This document shows, piece after piece, positions 17,548 to 25,874 of a stretch of DNA of 64,000 nt (positions are counted from its first letter, which is position 1; each line of letters opens with the position of its first letter). The DNA comes from Acidobacteriota bacterium (GTDB lineage Bacteria > Acidobacteriota > Vicinamibacteria > Vicinamibacterales > UBA2999). Under the pieces are notes generated by a model that was given only the letters and a program-made list of their open reading frames with translations, did not search any database and had not been told where the DNA came from. The DNA lies in contig JAGNJW010000002.1 in the NCBI GenBank assembly GCA_018000455.1, positions 62,001 through 126,000 of the forward strand, given 5' to 3'. A program made the translations under genes and the position numbers.

Positions 17548-18600
17548 TCAGTGCGGCCGGGTCACGAGACCGACGATGGCATCCCCTGCCTCCCGCGTGC
17601 CCAGCGTGCCGCCGATGTCGGTGGTGGTCGTGCCGTCGGCCACGGCCTGCTCGACGGCAGATTCGATGGCGGCGGCCTCGGCCGTCCAGCCCAGTGTCTC
17701 GAGCATCAGCGCCGCAGAGAGAATCGCGCCGAAGGGATTCGCCACGTTCTTCCCGGCCAGCGGCGGGGCCGAGCCGTGCACGGGTTCGAAGAGCGACGTC
17801 CGGCCGGGGTGAAGGTTGGCCGAGGCCGCCATCCCCAGGCCGCCCTGCAGCGCGCCGCCGATGTCGGTCACGATATCGCCGAAGAGGTTGTTGGTCACCA
17901 CCACCTGGAACTGGCCGGGGTCCTTCACCAGGAACATCGCCAGCGCGTCGATGTAGAGATGGGTCGCCTTGACGGTGGGATATTGCGCCGACAGGTCTTT
18001 GAACACGCGCTGCCAGAGGGCGTGCCCCTGCGGCATGGCGTTGCTCTTGTCGGCCATGCACAGGCGCAGACCGCGCGCCGCGGCGTATTCGAAGGCGTGA
18101 CGCTGGATGCGGTGCACGCCCTTCCAGGTGTTCACTTCTTCCTGGATGGCGATCTCGTCCTCGGTGCCGGCCTTGACGCGGCCGCCGACGCCCACGTAGA
18201 CACCCTCGGTGTTCTCGCGGAACACCACGAAGTCGATGTCCTTGCGGCCGCGCCCGACGAGCGGCGACAGCCGATCGTGCAGGAGTTTCACCGGCCGGTA
18301 GTTGATGTAGAGGTCGAGCTCGAAGCGGGTCCCGAGCAGAATGTCTCTGGCGTGCCGGCCATCGGGCACGCGCGGATCGCCGAGGGCGCCAACGAGCACG
18401 GCCGCGAAGTCGTCGCGGAGCATGGCGTAGCCGTGGGCCGGAATGGTCTCCCCGGTGGCCAGGAAGTGGTCGGCGCTCCACGGGAGCTCGACGAGGTCCA
18501 GGCGCCTGCCCGAGGCCTGGGCGACGGCCACCAGCACCTTCAAGGCTTCGGCAGTGACGTCTCTACCAATCCCGTCGCCGGGAATAACCGCGATGCGCAT
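17548..18600 (-). CDS. isopropylmalate/isocitrate dehydrogenase family protein
   Basis: A 350-residue beta-decarboxylating dehydrogenase. N-terminal I-P-G-D-G-I-G, substrate-site R-E-N-T-E-G-V-Y, catalytic Lys in A-D-K-S-N-A-M and N-N-L-F-G-D-I followed by E-P-V-H-G-S-A-P are all present. F-E-L-D-L-Y-I-N-Y-R-P-V-K resembles the isopropylmalate/tartrate dehydrogenase branch. A separate leuB lies at 62245 in a leucine operon, so this copy probably acts on another 2-hydroxy-3-carboxy acid. It sits between two thiolase genes and overlaps the upstream one by a single base (TGATG), pointing to acyl-CoA or branched-chain metabolism. The exact substrate cannot be read from the sequence. Confidence 0.85.
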   Translation of the reverse strand: MRIAVIPGDGIGRDVTAEALKVLVAVAQASGRRLDLVELPWSADHFLATGETIPAHGYAMLRDDFAAVLVGALGDPRVPDGRHARDILLGTRFELDLYINYRPVKLLHDRLSPLVGRGRKDIDFVVFRENTEGVYVGVGGRVKAGTEDEIAIQEEVNTWKGVHRIQRHAFEYAAARGLRLCMADKSNAMPQGHALWQRVFKDLSAQYPTVKATHLYIDALAMFLVKDPGQFQVVVTNNLFGDIVTDIGGALQGGLGMAASANLHPGRTSLFEPVHGSAPPLAGKNVANPFGAILSAALMLETLGWTAEAAAIESAVEQAVADGTTTTDIGGTLGTREAGDAIVGLVTRPH

Positions 18601-19805
18601 CAGGAGAGCACCTCGATCCCCATGGCCATCCCCATGCCGCCGCTCACGCAGAGCGTGGCGATGCCCGTGGTCTTGCCGCGACGGCGCAACTCGTAGAGCA
18701 GGGTCACAACGAGCCGGGTGCCCGTGCAGCCAATAGGATGTCCGAGCGCGATGGCCCCGCCGTTGACGTTGAGCGTGTCGTCGGCGATCGGCACCTCACG
18801 CAGCACGGCAAGTACCTGCGCCGCGAATGCCTCGTTCAGTTCCACCAAGTCGACATCCGCCACGCGCATGCCGGTGCGGGCCTCGAGCTTCTCCAACGCT
18901 GGCACGGGCCCGATGCCCATCAGCCGTGGATCGACGCCGGCACTCGCCCACCCTCGAATCCGTGCGAGCGGCGCGATGCCGTGGGCAGCGGCCCATTCGG
19001 CCGACGCCAGGACGACGGCGGCGCCGCCATCGGTGATGCCCGAAGCCGACCCGGCGGTGATGATGCCGGGGTGACCTTCGACCGTCGGGAACGTCGGCGC
19101 CAGCTTGGCCAAGCCTTCAAGCGTGGCGCCGGCGCGCGGATGCTCGTCGGCCTCTACCACCACCGTCTTGCCGCGGTCGGTGACGGTGACCGGCGTCGTC
19201 TCGGCGGCGAAATGGCCGGCAGCAATCGCCCGTTGCGCTTTCTGCTGGCTGGCGAGCGCGAAGAGGTCGCTCTCGTCACGCGTGATGCCGTATTGCCGGG
19301 CGAGCACTTCGGCCGTCTCGCCCATGATGAGGCCCGACAGCGGACAGGAGAAGCCGTCGCGGTACATGGCGTCCACGAACGCGAAGTGGCCCATCTTGTG
19401 GCCCCAGCGCGCATCGATGGCGTCAACGAGGAACGGCATCCGGCTCATCGACTCGATGCCACCGGCCACGACGACTTCTGCCTCGCCGAGCAGGATGCTC
19501 TGCGCCCCCGAGGCAATGGTCTGCAGGCCTGACGCGCAGGCCTTGTTGACCGTTTGCGCAGGGACGCTCGCCGGCAATCCTGCCTTCACGCTCACTTGAC
19601 GGCCGGGATTCGGCCCCGACCCGGCCTGACGGGCATGTCCGATGAGCACCTCATCGACCTCGGCACCCGGCACGCCAGCCCGCTCGAGCGCGGCCCTGAC
19701 GGCGGCGGCACCAAGTTCGGCCGGGTGCACGTCCTTGAAGGCGCCGCCGTAGCGACCGATGGGCGTTCGCGCAGCTCCCAGAATCACAACATCTCGGGCA
19801 GGCAT
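18600..19805 (-). CDS. acetyl-CoA acyltransferase (thiolase)
   Basis: A 401-residue thiolase. The nucleophile Cys90 is in V-N-K-A-C-A-S-G, the catalytic His in G-G-A-I-A-L-G-H-P-I-G, and the C-terminal Cys in L-C-V-S-G-G-M-G. It is a paralogue of the thiolase at 16356, not a recent copy. I start at ATG 19805 (M-P-A-R-D-V-V-I-L-G); the open frame to 19910 has no thiolase similarity. It is first in the thiolase, dehydrogenase, thiolase, hbd series and overlaps the second gene by one base, so the four are probably one operon. Confidence 0.94.
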   Translation of the reverse strand: MPARDVVILGAARTPIGRYGGAFKDVHPAELGAAAVRAALERAGVPGAEVDEVLIGHARQAGSGPNPGRQVSVKAGLPASVPAQTVNKACASGLQTIASGAQSILLGEAEVVVAGGIESMSRMPFLVDAIDARWGHKMGHFAFVDAMYRDGFSCPLSGLIMGETAEVLARQYGITRDESDLFALASQQKAQRAIAAGHFAAETTPVTVTDRGKTVVVEADEHPRAGATLEGLAKLAPTFPTVEGHPGIITAGSASGITDGGAAVVLASAEWAAAHGIAPLARIRGWASAGVDPRLMGIGPVPALEKLEARTGMRVADVDLVELNEAFAAQVLAVLREVPIADDTLNVNGGAIALGHPIGCTGTRLVVTLLYELRRRGKTTGIATLCVSGGMGMAMGIEVLS

Positions 19806-19969
19806 CGCCCGTGATGGTATCAAACGAGTGTTCAAGAACGACGCTGGCTGGTCACAACGTCTACCCCTGCCTGTCGCGACGGTCCCGCCGACGTGAAGCC
19901 GGTCCGGCAAAGATGAGCTTATGGCCCACCTGACATACGGCCATGGGGATCGGAAGACCGAAAAATTGA

Positions 19970-20455
19970 ATCTCGTCCCAGGGGCCTGGCGAGGGGCGAG
20001 CTAACTTCGACTCCGCGCGGGTCACCACCCAGGAATACTGGTCGGCGTGCGCACAAGACAGCTGGCGCGTCGGCGCGGGCCTGAATCTGTCGTCGGGCAA
20101 GCCCCTCACGGCACTGGCGTCGCTGGCACCTTACGACAACGACAGTGAGATCCCGCTGACGCCGCGTGGCGAGGGCTTCGAGACCGTCGACGGTTTCAAG
20201 AAGCGCACACCGTTTGAATCGCAGCTCGACATGCAGGCCAGCTACGCCATCAACTTCGGCAGCCGCAAGCTGACGCTGCTGGCGGACGCGTTCAACCTCT
20301 TCAACGTTCGTCGCGTCACGGACTACAACGCCGCCATCGAGCAGAGCTTCGGCGTGCTGAATCCCGACTACGGGACGCCCACCTCCCTGAACGTCTCAGG
20401 GCAGCAGTTCCAGGCGCCGTTCTCGCTGCGCCTCGGCGCGCGCATCGCCTGGTAG
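19970..20455 (+). pseudogene. C-terminal remnant of an Oar-like TonB-dependent receptor
   Basis: Reading the frame of the 20231-20455 open frame backwards gives uninterrupted coding-like sequence to 19970, where an in-frame TGA at 19967-19969 ends it. The product contains A-N-F-D-S-A-R-V-T-T-Q-E-Y-W, then G-K-P-L-T-A-L-A, P-L-T-P-R-G-E-G-F and R-T-P-F-E-S-Q-L-D, then L-T-L-L-A-D-A-F-N-L-F-N. These are hallmarks of the last beta-strands of Oar-like receptors, with a terminal aromatic residue (I-A-W). A full receptor has more than 900 residues (compare 42239-45019), so about five sixths of the gene is gone. No ribosome binding site is near. It is a relic, not a functional gene. Confidence 0.75.
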
Positions 20456-20569
20456 CAGGCGAGCGCACCGCGGTTTGATCCACCGAGGGCGCCGGCTGCG
20501 CTGCCGGCTCCCTCGCGTCATGTACGGCTTGCCATGAACCGCGGGGGAGCTGCTGAGGAGGACCCGGCT

Positions 20570-21168
20570 ATGCGACAGCCGTGGATGGTGAACTGGCTCT
20601 TGCTGACCGTGACGCAGGCGCGGCTGGCCGCGCAAGCACCGACCACCGACGCCACGAGTCGCGAGGCCAACCGCTTTGCCAGCGCCGCCGTGGCTTTCAG
20701 CGGGTGCCTCGACGCCGCTCGCTCCACGGCCTGCGAGATCGCGACCGCGTGGCCGCCGATCGCCAGCTGGGCGAACAGATTCGCGAGCTGAACGACACCG
20801 TGCGAAGAATGACCGGGCAGTCCGGGCAGGCCGCGCGACTGAAAGTCGTGCAACTCGAGCAGCGCATCAGTGACCTCGAACGCAGCCGGTCGAGCAACAG
20901 CGGGTCCTTCGAGCCACCGGCTGGCGTGCTGCTGGCCCTCGGGAGTGCGCACTTCCGCAACGGCCATCGCGACGAGGCGGAACACCATTGGAGTGAAGCG
21001 ACCCAGGCCAATCCGCGGCTCGGTGAGGCCTGGAACAACCTGGCTGTCGTCTACCTGCGGACGGCGAGAAAGGCGGAAGCCACCAACGCCGTCGAACGCG
21101 CCGGGAGGGCCGGCTCCCGTGTGCATCAGAAACTCAAGGACGATATCTCCCGTATGCCGGGTCGGTAG
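20570..21168 (+). pseudogene. frameshifted exported TPR protein
   Basis: The gene appears to be split by a frameshift. From ATG 20570, with GGAGG at 20557-20561 as a good ribosome binding site, frame 2 encodes a signal-like start (M-R-Q-P-W-M-V-N-W-L-L-L) and continues to about 20735. From about 20740 coding character moves to frame 1. That frame encodes a coiled coil (L-G-E-Q-I-R-E-L-N-D-T-V-R-R-M and V-Q-L-E-Q-R-I-S-D-L-E-R) and a TPR unit (L-G-S-A-H-F-R-N-G-H and W-N-N-L-A-V-V-Y-L-R) to the stop at 21168. Frame 2 alone ends at 20791. A real mutation or a sequencing error could explain it. Confidence 0.6.
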
Positions 21169-21255
21169 ACCCCGAGGCGCAACGATTGCCAGCTCCAGCC
21201 TGACGGGAAGTGTCCCTGCCGGCGTGCTGCCGCCTCCGGACGAGGCCGGGTTCAG

Positions 21256-21273
21256 GAAATTCCCTGTAATTTC
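21256..21273. promoter_or_regulatory. inverted repeat upstream of the receiver-like gene
   Basis: GAAATT at 21256-21261 and AATTTC at 21268-21273 form a six-base perfect inverted repeat with a six-base spacer, in an AT-richer patch 65 bases before the gene at 21338. It could be an operator or a small hairpin. No convincing -35/-10 pair is visible near it. Confidence 0.3.
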
Positions 21274-21337
21274 TGCCGCCGCTGCCGATTCCCTGGTTGG
21301 CCCATTTCTTGATAAGTGAGTTGAACAGGACACTGCG

Positions 21338-21712
21338 ATGCGAACGACACCCTTCTCCGGAGCGACCCGAACCAAGCGGGTGATGATCGTCGGCGGCGGA
21401 CCAGCCGTGCTGCCGCGAGTTGAACCGCTCCTGCCGGCCGGCGCCTACGACGTCGAATTCGTCGGACTCGATCAAGAGCCCTACGGCTGCATCCTCGACG
21501 ACTCACCCGATCTGCTGGTCGTGTGCTTGAAGATCGAAGACGCCGCGTCGTTTCAGTTTCTCAGCATGTTGCAGATTGACCCGGCCACGCGCCAGCTGCC
21601 GGTGCTCACCTACACCACGGAGTCAGAGGGTCAGTCGCTGCCGGGCGTCGACGACGTCGCGCCACGCCGGCGAAACATGGGCCGGGTCACGAGCCGGCTC
21701 GACCGTCACTGA
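21338..21712 (+). CDS. degenerate receiver-like protein
   Basis: A 124-residue protein with a response-regulator-like fold. It has the first strand (R-V-M-I-V-G-G-G-P-A-V-L), a central strand D-L-L-V-V-C-L-K-I-E-D, and a P-V-L-T-Y-T-T-E strand. In a normal receiver the central strand would hold the phosphorylated Asp; here Cys takes that place (V-V-C-L-K). The acidic pair after strand 1 is also missing (G-G-G). It is probably not phosphorylated. No output domain is present. It lies 20 bases upstream of a PilZ gene, so it may belong to a c-di-GMP-linked pair; that link is inference. Confidence 0.6.
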   Translation: MRTTPFSGATRTKRVMIVGGGPAVLPRVEPLLPAGAYDVEFVGLDQEPYGCILDDSPDLLVVCLKIEDAASFQFLSMLQIDPATRQLPVLTYTTESEGQSLPGVDDVAPRRRNMGRVTSRLDRH

Positions 21713-21732
21713 TGCTATAGTCATCCGGCCGA

Positions 21733-22083
21733 ATGAGCGACGATCGCACACGCGCGCACGAGCGCCTCGACCTGCCCGATCCAGCGACCGGGGAAGTGAA
21801 GATCTACCACTCGATGGCGATCCGCCAGTTGAGTGGCGGCGGCGCGCTCATCGAGATCGGCGTTCCGCTCCAGTTGAACTCGCTGCACGACTTCCGGCTG
21901 GCGCTGGGAGATCGTTCGGTGGTCGTCAAGGCGCGCGTGGTGCACTCGCACATCAGCACCGTGGCTTCGCTCGGCGTCAGCTACCACACGGGCATCGAGT
22001 TCGTGGACCTCTCCGAACCGGTGACCGCGGTGCTGGCCATATTCATCGACACGCTGAAACGCCAGCGCACCCCCGCGCCGTAG
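21733..22083 (+). CDS. PilZ domain protein
   Basis: A 116-residue single-domain PilZ-like protein, expected to bind cyclic-di-GMP. Near the N-terminus an R-A-H-E-R motif fits the R-x3-R binding motif. About 25 residues later Q-L-S-G-G-G-A-L fits the D/N-x-S-x-x-G motif, with Gln in place of Asp/Asn. The beta-barrel strands follow (V-V-V-K-A-R-V-V-H-S and G-V-S-Y-H-T-G-I-E-F). Because the motif is imperfect, c-di-GMP binding is likely but not certain. It follows the receiver-like gene closely and may regulate pili or motility by binding a partner protein. Confidence 0.72.
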   Translation: MSDDRTRAHERLDLPDPATGEVKIYHSMAIRQLSGGGALIEIGVPLQLNSLHDFRLALGDRSVVVKARVVHSHISTVASLGVSYHTGIEFVDLSEPVTAVLAIFIDTLKRQRTPAP

Positions 22084-22140
22084 CGCGTCGGTGGCTGGCG
22101 TCAGCCGTTCCCGCCGTTGTCGAGCACCCGCCCGCGGCGC

Positions 22141-23139
22141 CTAGCGCACTTCAGCGGGACGCCGCCGCTTGGAGCTCAGGGCTTCGAGCGCGTCGAACGC
22201 CTCCACCGGCACCGAGAAGGCCACGGCCACCGTGCGCCCTTCCCCGCCGAGTTGCAGCGAGTCGACCAGGCTGCGCATTTCCGGCCTGCCGTCGGCCTGC
22301 AGCTTGACCACCGCCATGGCACCGCGCAGCATGTCGCGGAGGTTCTTCGCCGCCTCGTCATCCTTCGCTTCGGCCATCAGCGAACCGGTGATGCCACCGT
22401 TCAGGTGGCCGGCCACCGAGAACCAGGATAGCATCGGCATGCGCTCCTGCAAGTCGGCTGGCAGGCCCGTCGACGAGGCCATCGCATCGAAGCGCCCCAC
22501 CGCCCAGGCATTGTTGCCGTCGAGCTCGCCGACGAGCCGCATGATCTCGGTGTTCGACATCACATTGCGGCCGCTGCGTTTGGCGTCGATGGCGCCCTGC
22601 ACGCCATCCCTGCTGCCAACCGCGATCACGCCCGGGGCCAGGAAGCCCAGCGCCATCGTCTTGTCGCCGTCAGCGTGAACAATGACTCGCACACCCTGGT
22701 AGTCGCTCGCCTCGCCACCATGTTCCCGCACCAGTCCTTCGATCCGGACCTGGTCGAAACGGCCGCGGGCGAGCATGAGCGGCTGGCCATCCTTGCCGTC
22801 GCCGGCTGCCGATGGCAGCAGGGCGGCCACCACCGCGTCGACATCGCGCTCGACATTGACGCCGGTCTTCTGTTCGAAATCGCGCCGGTCCGGGCTGTCG
22901 GGATGATCGGATTCCATCCGGCGGAACCGCTGCCGCAGTTCCGAGGCCATCACTTCTTGAACGTTGGCGTAACCGACGACGACGGCCTCTTGGGGGACGA
23001 AGGCGAGGTCCTCGGGACCGGCCTGGCGGGAAAGGGCGACCGGCAGCCCTCCCAGGTAAGACGCGACGAGCCCGGTCGTCAAGCCGGCGGTCAGGATGCC
23101 GGCGGCGGTAAGCACGAAGTAGCGGGTCTTCGCGGCCAT
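22141..23139 (-). CDS. uncharacterised membrane-anchored protein
   Basis: A 332-residue protein of unknown function. An N-terminal membrane or signal segment (about residues 7-30, Y-F-V-L-T-A-A-G-I-L-T-A-G) is followed by a soluble alpha/beta domain. That domain has V-P-Q-E-A-V-V-V-G-Y-A-N-V-Q-E-V-M near 48-64, D-V-D-A-V-V-A-A-L-L-P, and A-P-G-V-I-A-V-G-S-R-D-G-V-Q. The overall pattern recalls DUF3352-like proteins, but I cannot confirm it. It lies downstream of the ABC transporter genes with about 100 bases between, and converges with the PilZ gene. A -10-like TATAGT (reverse strand, 23162-23167) suggests its own promoter. Confidence 0.6.
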   Translation of the reverse strand: MAAKTRYFVLTAAGILTAGLTTGLVASYLGGLPVALSRQAGPEDLAFVPQEAVVVGYANVQEVMASELRQRFRRMESDHPDSPDRRDFEQKTGVNVERDVDAVVAALLPSAAGDGKDGQPLMLARGRFDQVRIEGLVREHGGEASDYQGVRVIVHADGDKTMALGFLAPGVIAVGSRDGVQGAIDAKRSGRNVMSNTEIMRLVGELDGNNAWAVGRFDAMASSTGLPADLQERMPMLSWFSVAGHLNGGITGSLMAEAKDDEAAKNLRDMLRGAMAVVKLQADGRPEMRSLVDSLQLGGEGRTVAVAFSVPVEAFDALEALSSKRRRPAEVR

Positions 23140-23161
23140 GTGGGTCTTCCCCCCTTGCTGG

Positions 23162-23167
23162 ACTATA
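23162..23167 (-). promoter_or_regulatory. possible -10 element for the 22141-23139 gene
   Basis: On the minus strand TATAGT (five of six to TATAAT) lies 22 bases upstream of the start at 23139, in the gap after the ABC permease gene. No good -35 is found at standard spacing. Tentative. Confidence 0.25.
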
Positions 23168-23241
23168 CGGGCCAGGTCGCGGGCAAGTTCAGCCGTTCGT
23201 CCCTGCCGGCCGGAGACCCCAGCTGGGCACGCCGCCCCCGG

Positions 23242-24081
23242 TCACTGCTCCAGGACATACTCACGCCGGGCCACGGTGCGCATGGCCAGCCAGAGGAACA
23301 CGACGAGCATCAGCCCCAGCGCGCCGAGGGCCGCCGTGGCCGACGTGGTCTGCCGGAACAGGCCCTGAATCGCGCTCAGGGCGCTGTCGGACGGTATGGT
23401 GTGCGGCACGAGCGCCTGGAGATGGTGCGCCACGGTGAACTGGCGCAGATACCCGGGGAGCGCCAGGGCCAGCTGTTCCCAGCCGAAGGCGAACACCAAG
23501 CCGCTCACGAGCGGCCGCTTGAGCCGGGCTCCGACGAACGCGAAGACGGCACCGTAGACCGCCAGGCCGGCCGCCAACAGGGCCAGGTCAAGCACCAGGA
23601 AACGGAACGTCTCTGCCACCTGGCCGAACGGCACGGTCAGAAAATACGTGAGCATCACCGACGGCAGCACGACGAGTGCGGTGCAGGCCAGGTAGGCCAG
23701 GTACTTCCCGAGCAGTACCGCGCCGCGGGGAATTGGTCGCGTGAAGAGATACGTCAGCGTCCTGTCCTCGACTTCGTCGGCCATCAGCGCCGTGCCGTAG
23801 AAGAGGCCAAGCACCGGCACGATGAAGCGAATGTAGAGCATCCAGATCATCACGCCGAAGACGCTGGCGCCGCCGATCCGGGCGCCGTTGACGCGCAGCG
23901 CCGGCGCGCCGAAGGCCTCGACGATTCTGAAGATGAGGGCCAGCAGGACGGGGCCACCTACGATCAGCGCCATGAAGATCGTGCGGCGCGACCACAGCAT
24001 CTCGCCGAACGAGAGCTCGAAGACACGCCTGGCAGCGGCGGCGGTCGAGAGGCCGGCGGGGGGCGACGCGGGCTGGCTCAT
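23242..24081 (-). CDS. ABC transporter permease (ABC-2 type)
   Basis: A 279-residue integral membrane protein with about six hydrophobic segments (for example F-M-A-L-I-V-G-G-P-V-L-L-A-L-I-F near 38-53, and A-L-G-A-L-G-L-M-L-V-V-F-L-W-L near 255). T-L-T-Y-L-F-T-R-P-I-P-R followed by L-G-K-Y-L-A-Y is the typical ABC-2 permease sequence after the second helix. The start overlaps the stop of the upstream ATPase gene by four bases (ATGA), so these two form a transporter pair. The substrate is unknown. Confidence 0.88.
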   Translation of the reverse strand: MSQPASPPAGLSTAAAARRVFELSFGEMLWSRRTIFMALIVGGPVLLALIFRIVEAFGAPALRVNGARIGGASVFGVMIWMLYIRFIVPVLGLFYGTALMADEVEDRTLTYLFTRPIPRGAVLLGKYLAYLACTALVVLPSVMLTYFLTVPFGQVAETFRFLVLDLALLAAGLAVYGAVFAFVGARLKRPLVSGLVFAFGWEQLALALPGYLRQFTVAHHLQALVPHTIPSDSALSAIQGLFRQTTSATAALGALGLMLVVFLWLAMRTVARREYVLEQ

Positions 24082-25025
24082 TGGCGCACCAGATACGAGA
24101 ACACCGCTTGAAGGTTGTCGTCTGGCGAGGTCACTTCGGCGATTGGACCGGCATCGCCAGACGCAGCGAGGTCGGTGATCCGCCGGTAGAAGGCGTCTGG
24201 CTGGCGCGTCTCGACCACCAGGGCGTCGGCCTCGAACGCCACCCTGGTGACCCCCTCGTCGTGAATCAATCGCGCGGCGAGGGCCCGCGGGTCAACCGCC
24301 CTGATGTGCACCGTGTGCGGGTGCGTGTCGATCAGCTCCCGAATCTGGTGGACGTTGCCTTCGGCGAGAATCCGGCCGTTCGTGATGAGCAGGATGTTCG
24401 AGGTCATGGCCTCGATCTCGTGCAGGATGTGGCTCGACACGATGACGTGTCGGCCCCTCTTCGCCCAGTCCTTCACAAGGCGGATCGTCTTGCGGCGCTG
24501 CAGCGGATCCATGCCGGTGAGCGGCTCGTCGAGGATCAGAATCTGGGGGTCGTGCACGAGGGCTTGGGCCAGTTTTACACGTTGCCGCATGCCCTTGCTG
24601 TAGGCGCCGATCTTCTTGCCGGCGGCGTCGCCGAGATCCACGAGATCGAGCGCGTGGCGTGCCGCGGTGTCGGCCTCGGCGTCCGACAGCCCGTTGAGCT
24701 TGACGAGGGCCGTCACCCACTCCAAGCCGGTCATCCGGTCGTAGAAGGCGTCTTGCTCGGGACAGAAGCCGATGCGCGCGAACGCCTCGGGTGTGTCCCA
24801 GAGCGAGGCGCCCATCACGCGGACCGTGCCCTGGCTCGGCTTGAGCTGCCCGGTCATGAGCTTCATGAAGGTGGACTTGCCGGCGCCGTTCGGGCCGAGC
24901 AGTCCGGTAATCCCAGGCGGAATCGCGACGGTCACGTCGTTCAGGCCGCTCACTTGCCCGTACCACTTCGACAGATGCTCGGCAACGACGATCGGCGTCT
25001 CGACGGCGGTTGCGATCGCGGCCAT
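24078..25025 (-). CDS. ABC transporter ATP-binding protein
   Basis: A 315-residue ABC ATPase. Walker A G-P-N-G-A-G-K-S-T is near residue 45, the signature Y-S-K-G-M-R-Q-R near 140, and Walker B I-L-I-L-D-E-P-L-T-G-M-D-P near 163, followed by the H-loop S-S-H-I-L-H-E-I. A C-terminal extension (about 230-315) is typical of CcmA-like ATPases working with ABC-2 permeases. I start at ATG 25025, which overlaps the stop of the preceding permease by one base. The frame is open upstream inside that permease, but that is shadow. Confidence 0.92.
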   Translation of the reverse strand: MAAIATAVETPIVVAEHLSKWYGQVSGLNDVTVAIPPGITGLLGPNGAGKSTFMKLMTGQLKPSQGTVRVMGASLWDTPEAFARIGFCPEQDAFYDRMTGLEWVTALVKLNGLSDAEADTAARHALDLVDLGDAAGKKIGAYSKGMRQRVKLAQALVHDPQILILDEPLTGMDPLQRRKTIRLVKDWAKRGRHVIVSSHILHEIEAMTSNILLITNGRILAEGNVHQIRELIDTHPHTVHIRAVDPRALAARLIHDEGVTRVAFEADALVVETRQPDAFYRRITDLAASGDAGPIAEVTSPDDNLQAVFSYLVRQ

Positions 25026-25864
25026 CAGCTCACCACCTCGACAGCGCGGACCCGCCGCTCGAGTACGACGCCCGAGCCGGCGATGAGCCCCAGCACGACG
25101 AGCGCGGCCAGCCACAGCGGCAGGTCGTAGCGCAGCGGCAGCCGGAAGATCGCATCCCCGAGTTGCTCGAGCGCATCGCTCGGCGACAGCCAGGCCAGCC
25201 ACGAGGCACCCGTAATACCCTGCACGGCCTTGAAGAGCGCGCCGGTGAAGAAAATGAGCCCCGCATACATCACGCCCACGAAGCGGCTGCTCTTCGAGAG
25301 CGACGACAGCGCCAGCATCGTAGACGAGGCCAGCAGCACCTGCGCCAGTGAGTAGAGCGTGATGGCGGGTAGCAGGTAGAGATTCGTGGTTACGAAGGTG
25401 AACGACCCGGCAAAACCGATCTGCACCAGCAGCAGCATCATCGCCGGCAGGAAGGTGACCGCGATGAGCAGCGTGACGAGCACCGCCATCTTGCCTGCTA
25501 CGTACTCCCAGCGCGAGAGCGGCTTGGCGAGGTAGAGCTGCAGGGCGTTGGCACGCCGGTCGGAGGCGATGAGGCCCGCACCCGCGTAGATGGTGATGAA
25601 GAACACGAAGACCGCCTGCGTCTCGAGGAACTCGCGGAAGGTCTCACCCTTGGGCTGGAGGAACGACGCCTGCGAGTAGTTGGCCGCGACATAGACCTGC
25701 ACGGCGCGCACGAGAAACGGCGCCCACGCCAGCAGCATCAGCGCCAGGAACTTGCGTTCGACGAGCACGGTGCGGATACCCGCGCGGGCGATCACCTGCC
25801 AGGCGGTGCCGGTGCGGGCCCGCGAGCCGGCGTAGCGCTGATAGCCCTGGTCGTGGATGGGCAT
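25025..25864 (-). CDS. ABC transporter permease (ABC-2 type)
   Basis: A 279-residue membrane protein with about six hydrophobic segments, including F-L-A-L-M-L-L-A-W-A-P-F-L and L-I-A-V-T-F-L-P-A-M-M-L-L-L. The motif L-Q-L-Y-L-A-K-P-L-S-R-W-E-Y, with a following G-K-M-A-V-L, is the ABC-2 cytoplasmic loop seen in the sister gene at 23242. It is sandwiched between two ATPase genes and is probably the partner of the one upstream at 25875. The N-terminus has P-I-H-D-Q-G-Y-Q-R-Y, common in this permease type. Confidence 0.87.
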   Translation of the reverse strand: MPIHDQGYQRYAGSRARTGTAWQVIARAGIRTVLVERKFLALMLLAWAPFLVRAVQVYVAANYSQASFLQPKGETFREFLETQAVFVFFITIYAGAGLIASDRRANALQLYLAKPLSRWEYVAGKMAVLVTLLIAVTFLPAMMLLLVQIGFAGSFTFVTTNLYLLPAITLYSLAQVLLASSTMLALSSLSKSSRFVGVMYAGLIFFTGALFKAVQGITGASWLAWLSPSDALEQLGDAIFRLPLRYDLPLWLAALVVLGLIAGSGVVLERRVRAVEVVS

Positions 25865-25874
25865 CGCGGTCTCC

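Noticed and set aside
17548..18600. Calling this gene leuB
   Set aside because: A better leuB lies in the leu operon at 62245 with the IPMDH loop signature; this copy has different substrate-loop residues and an acyl-CoA gene context.
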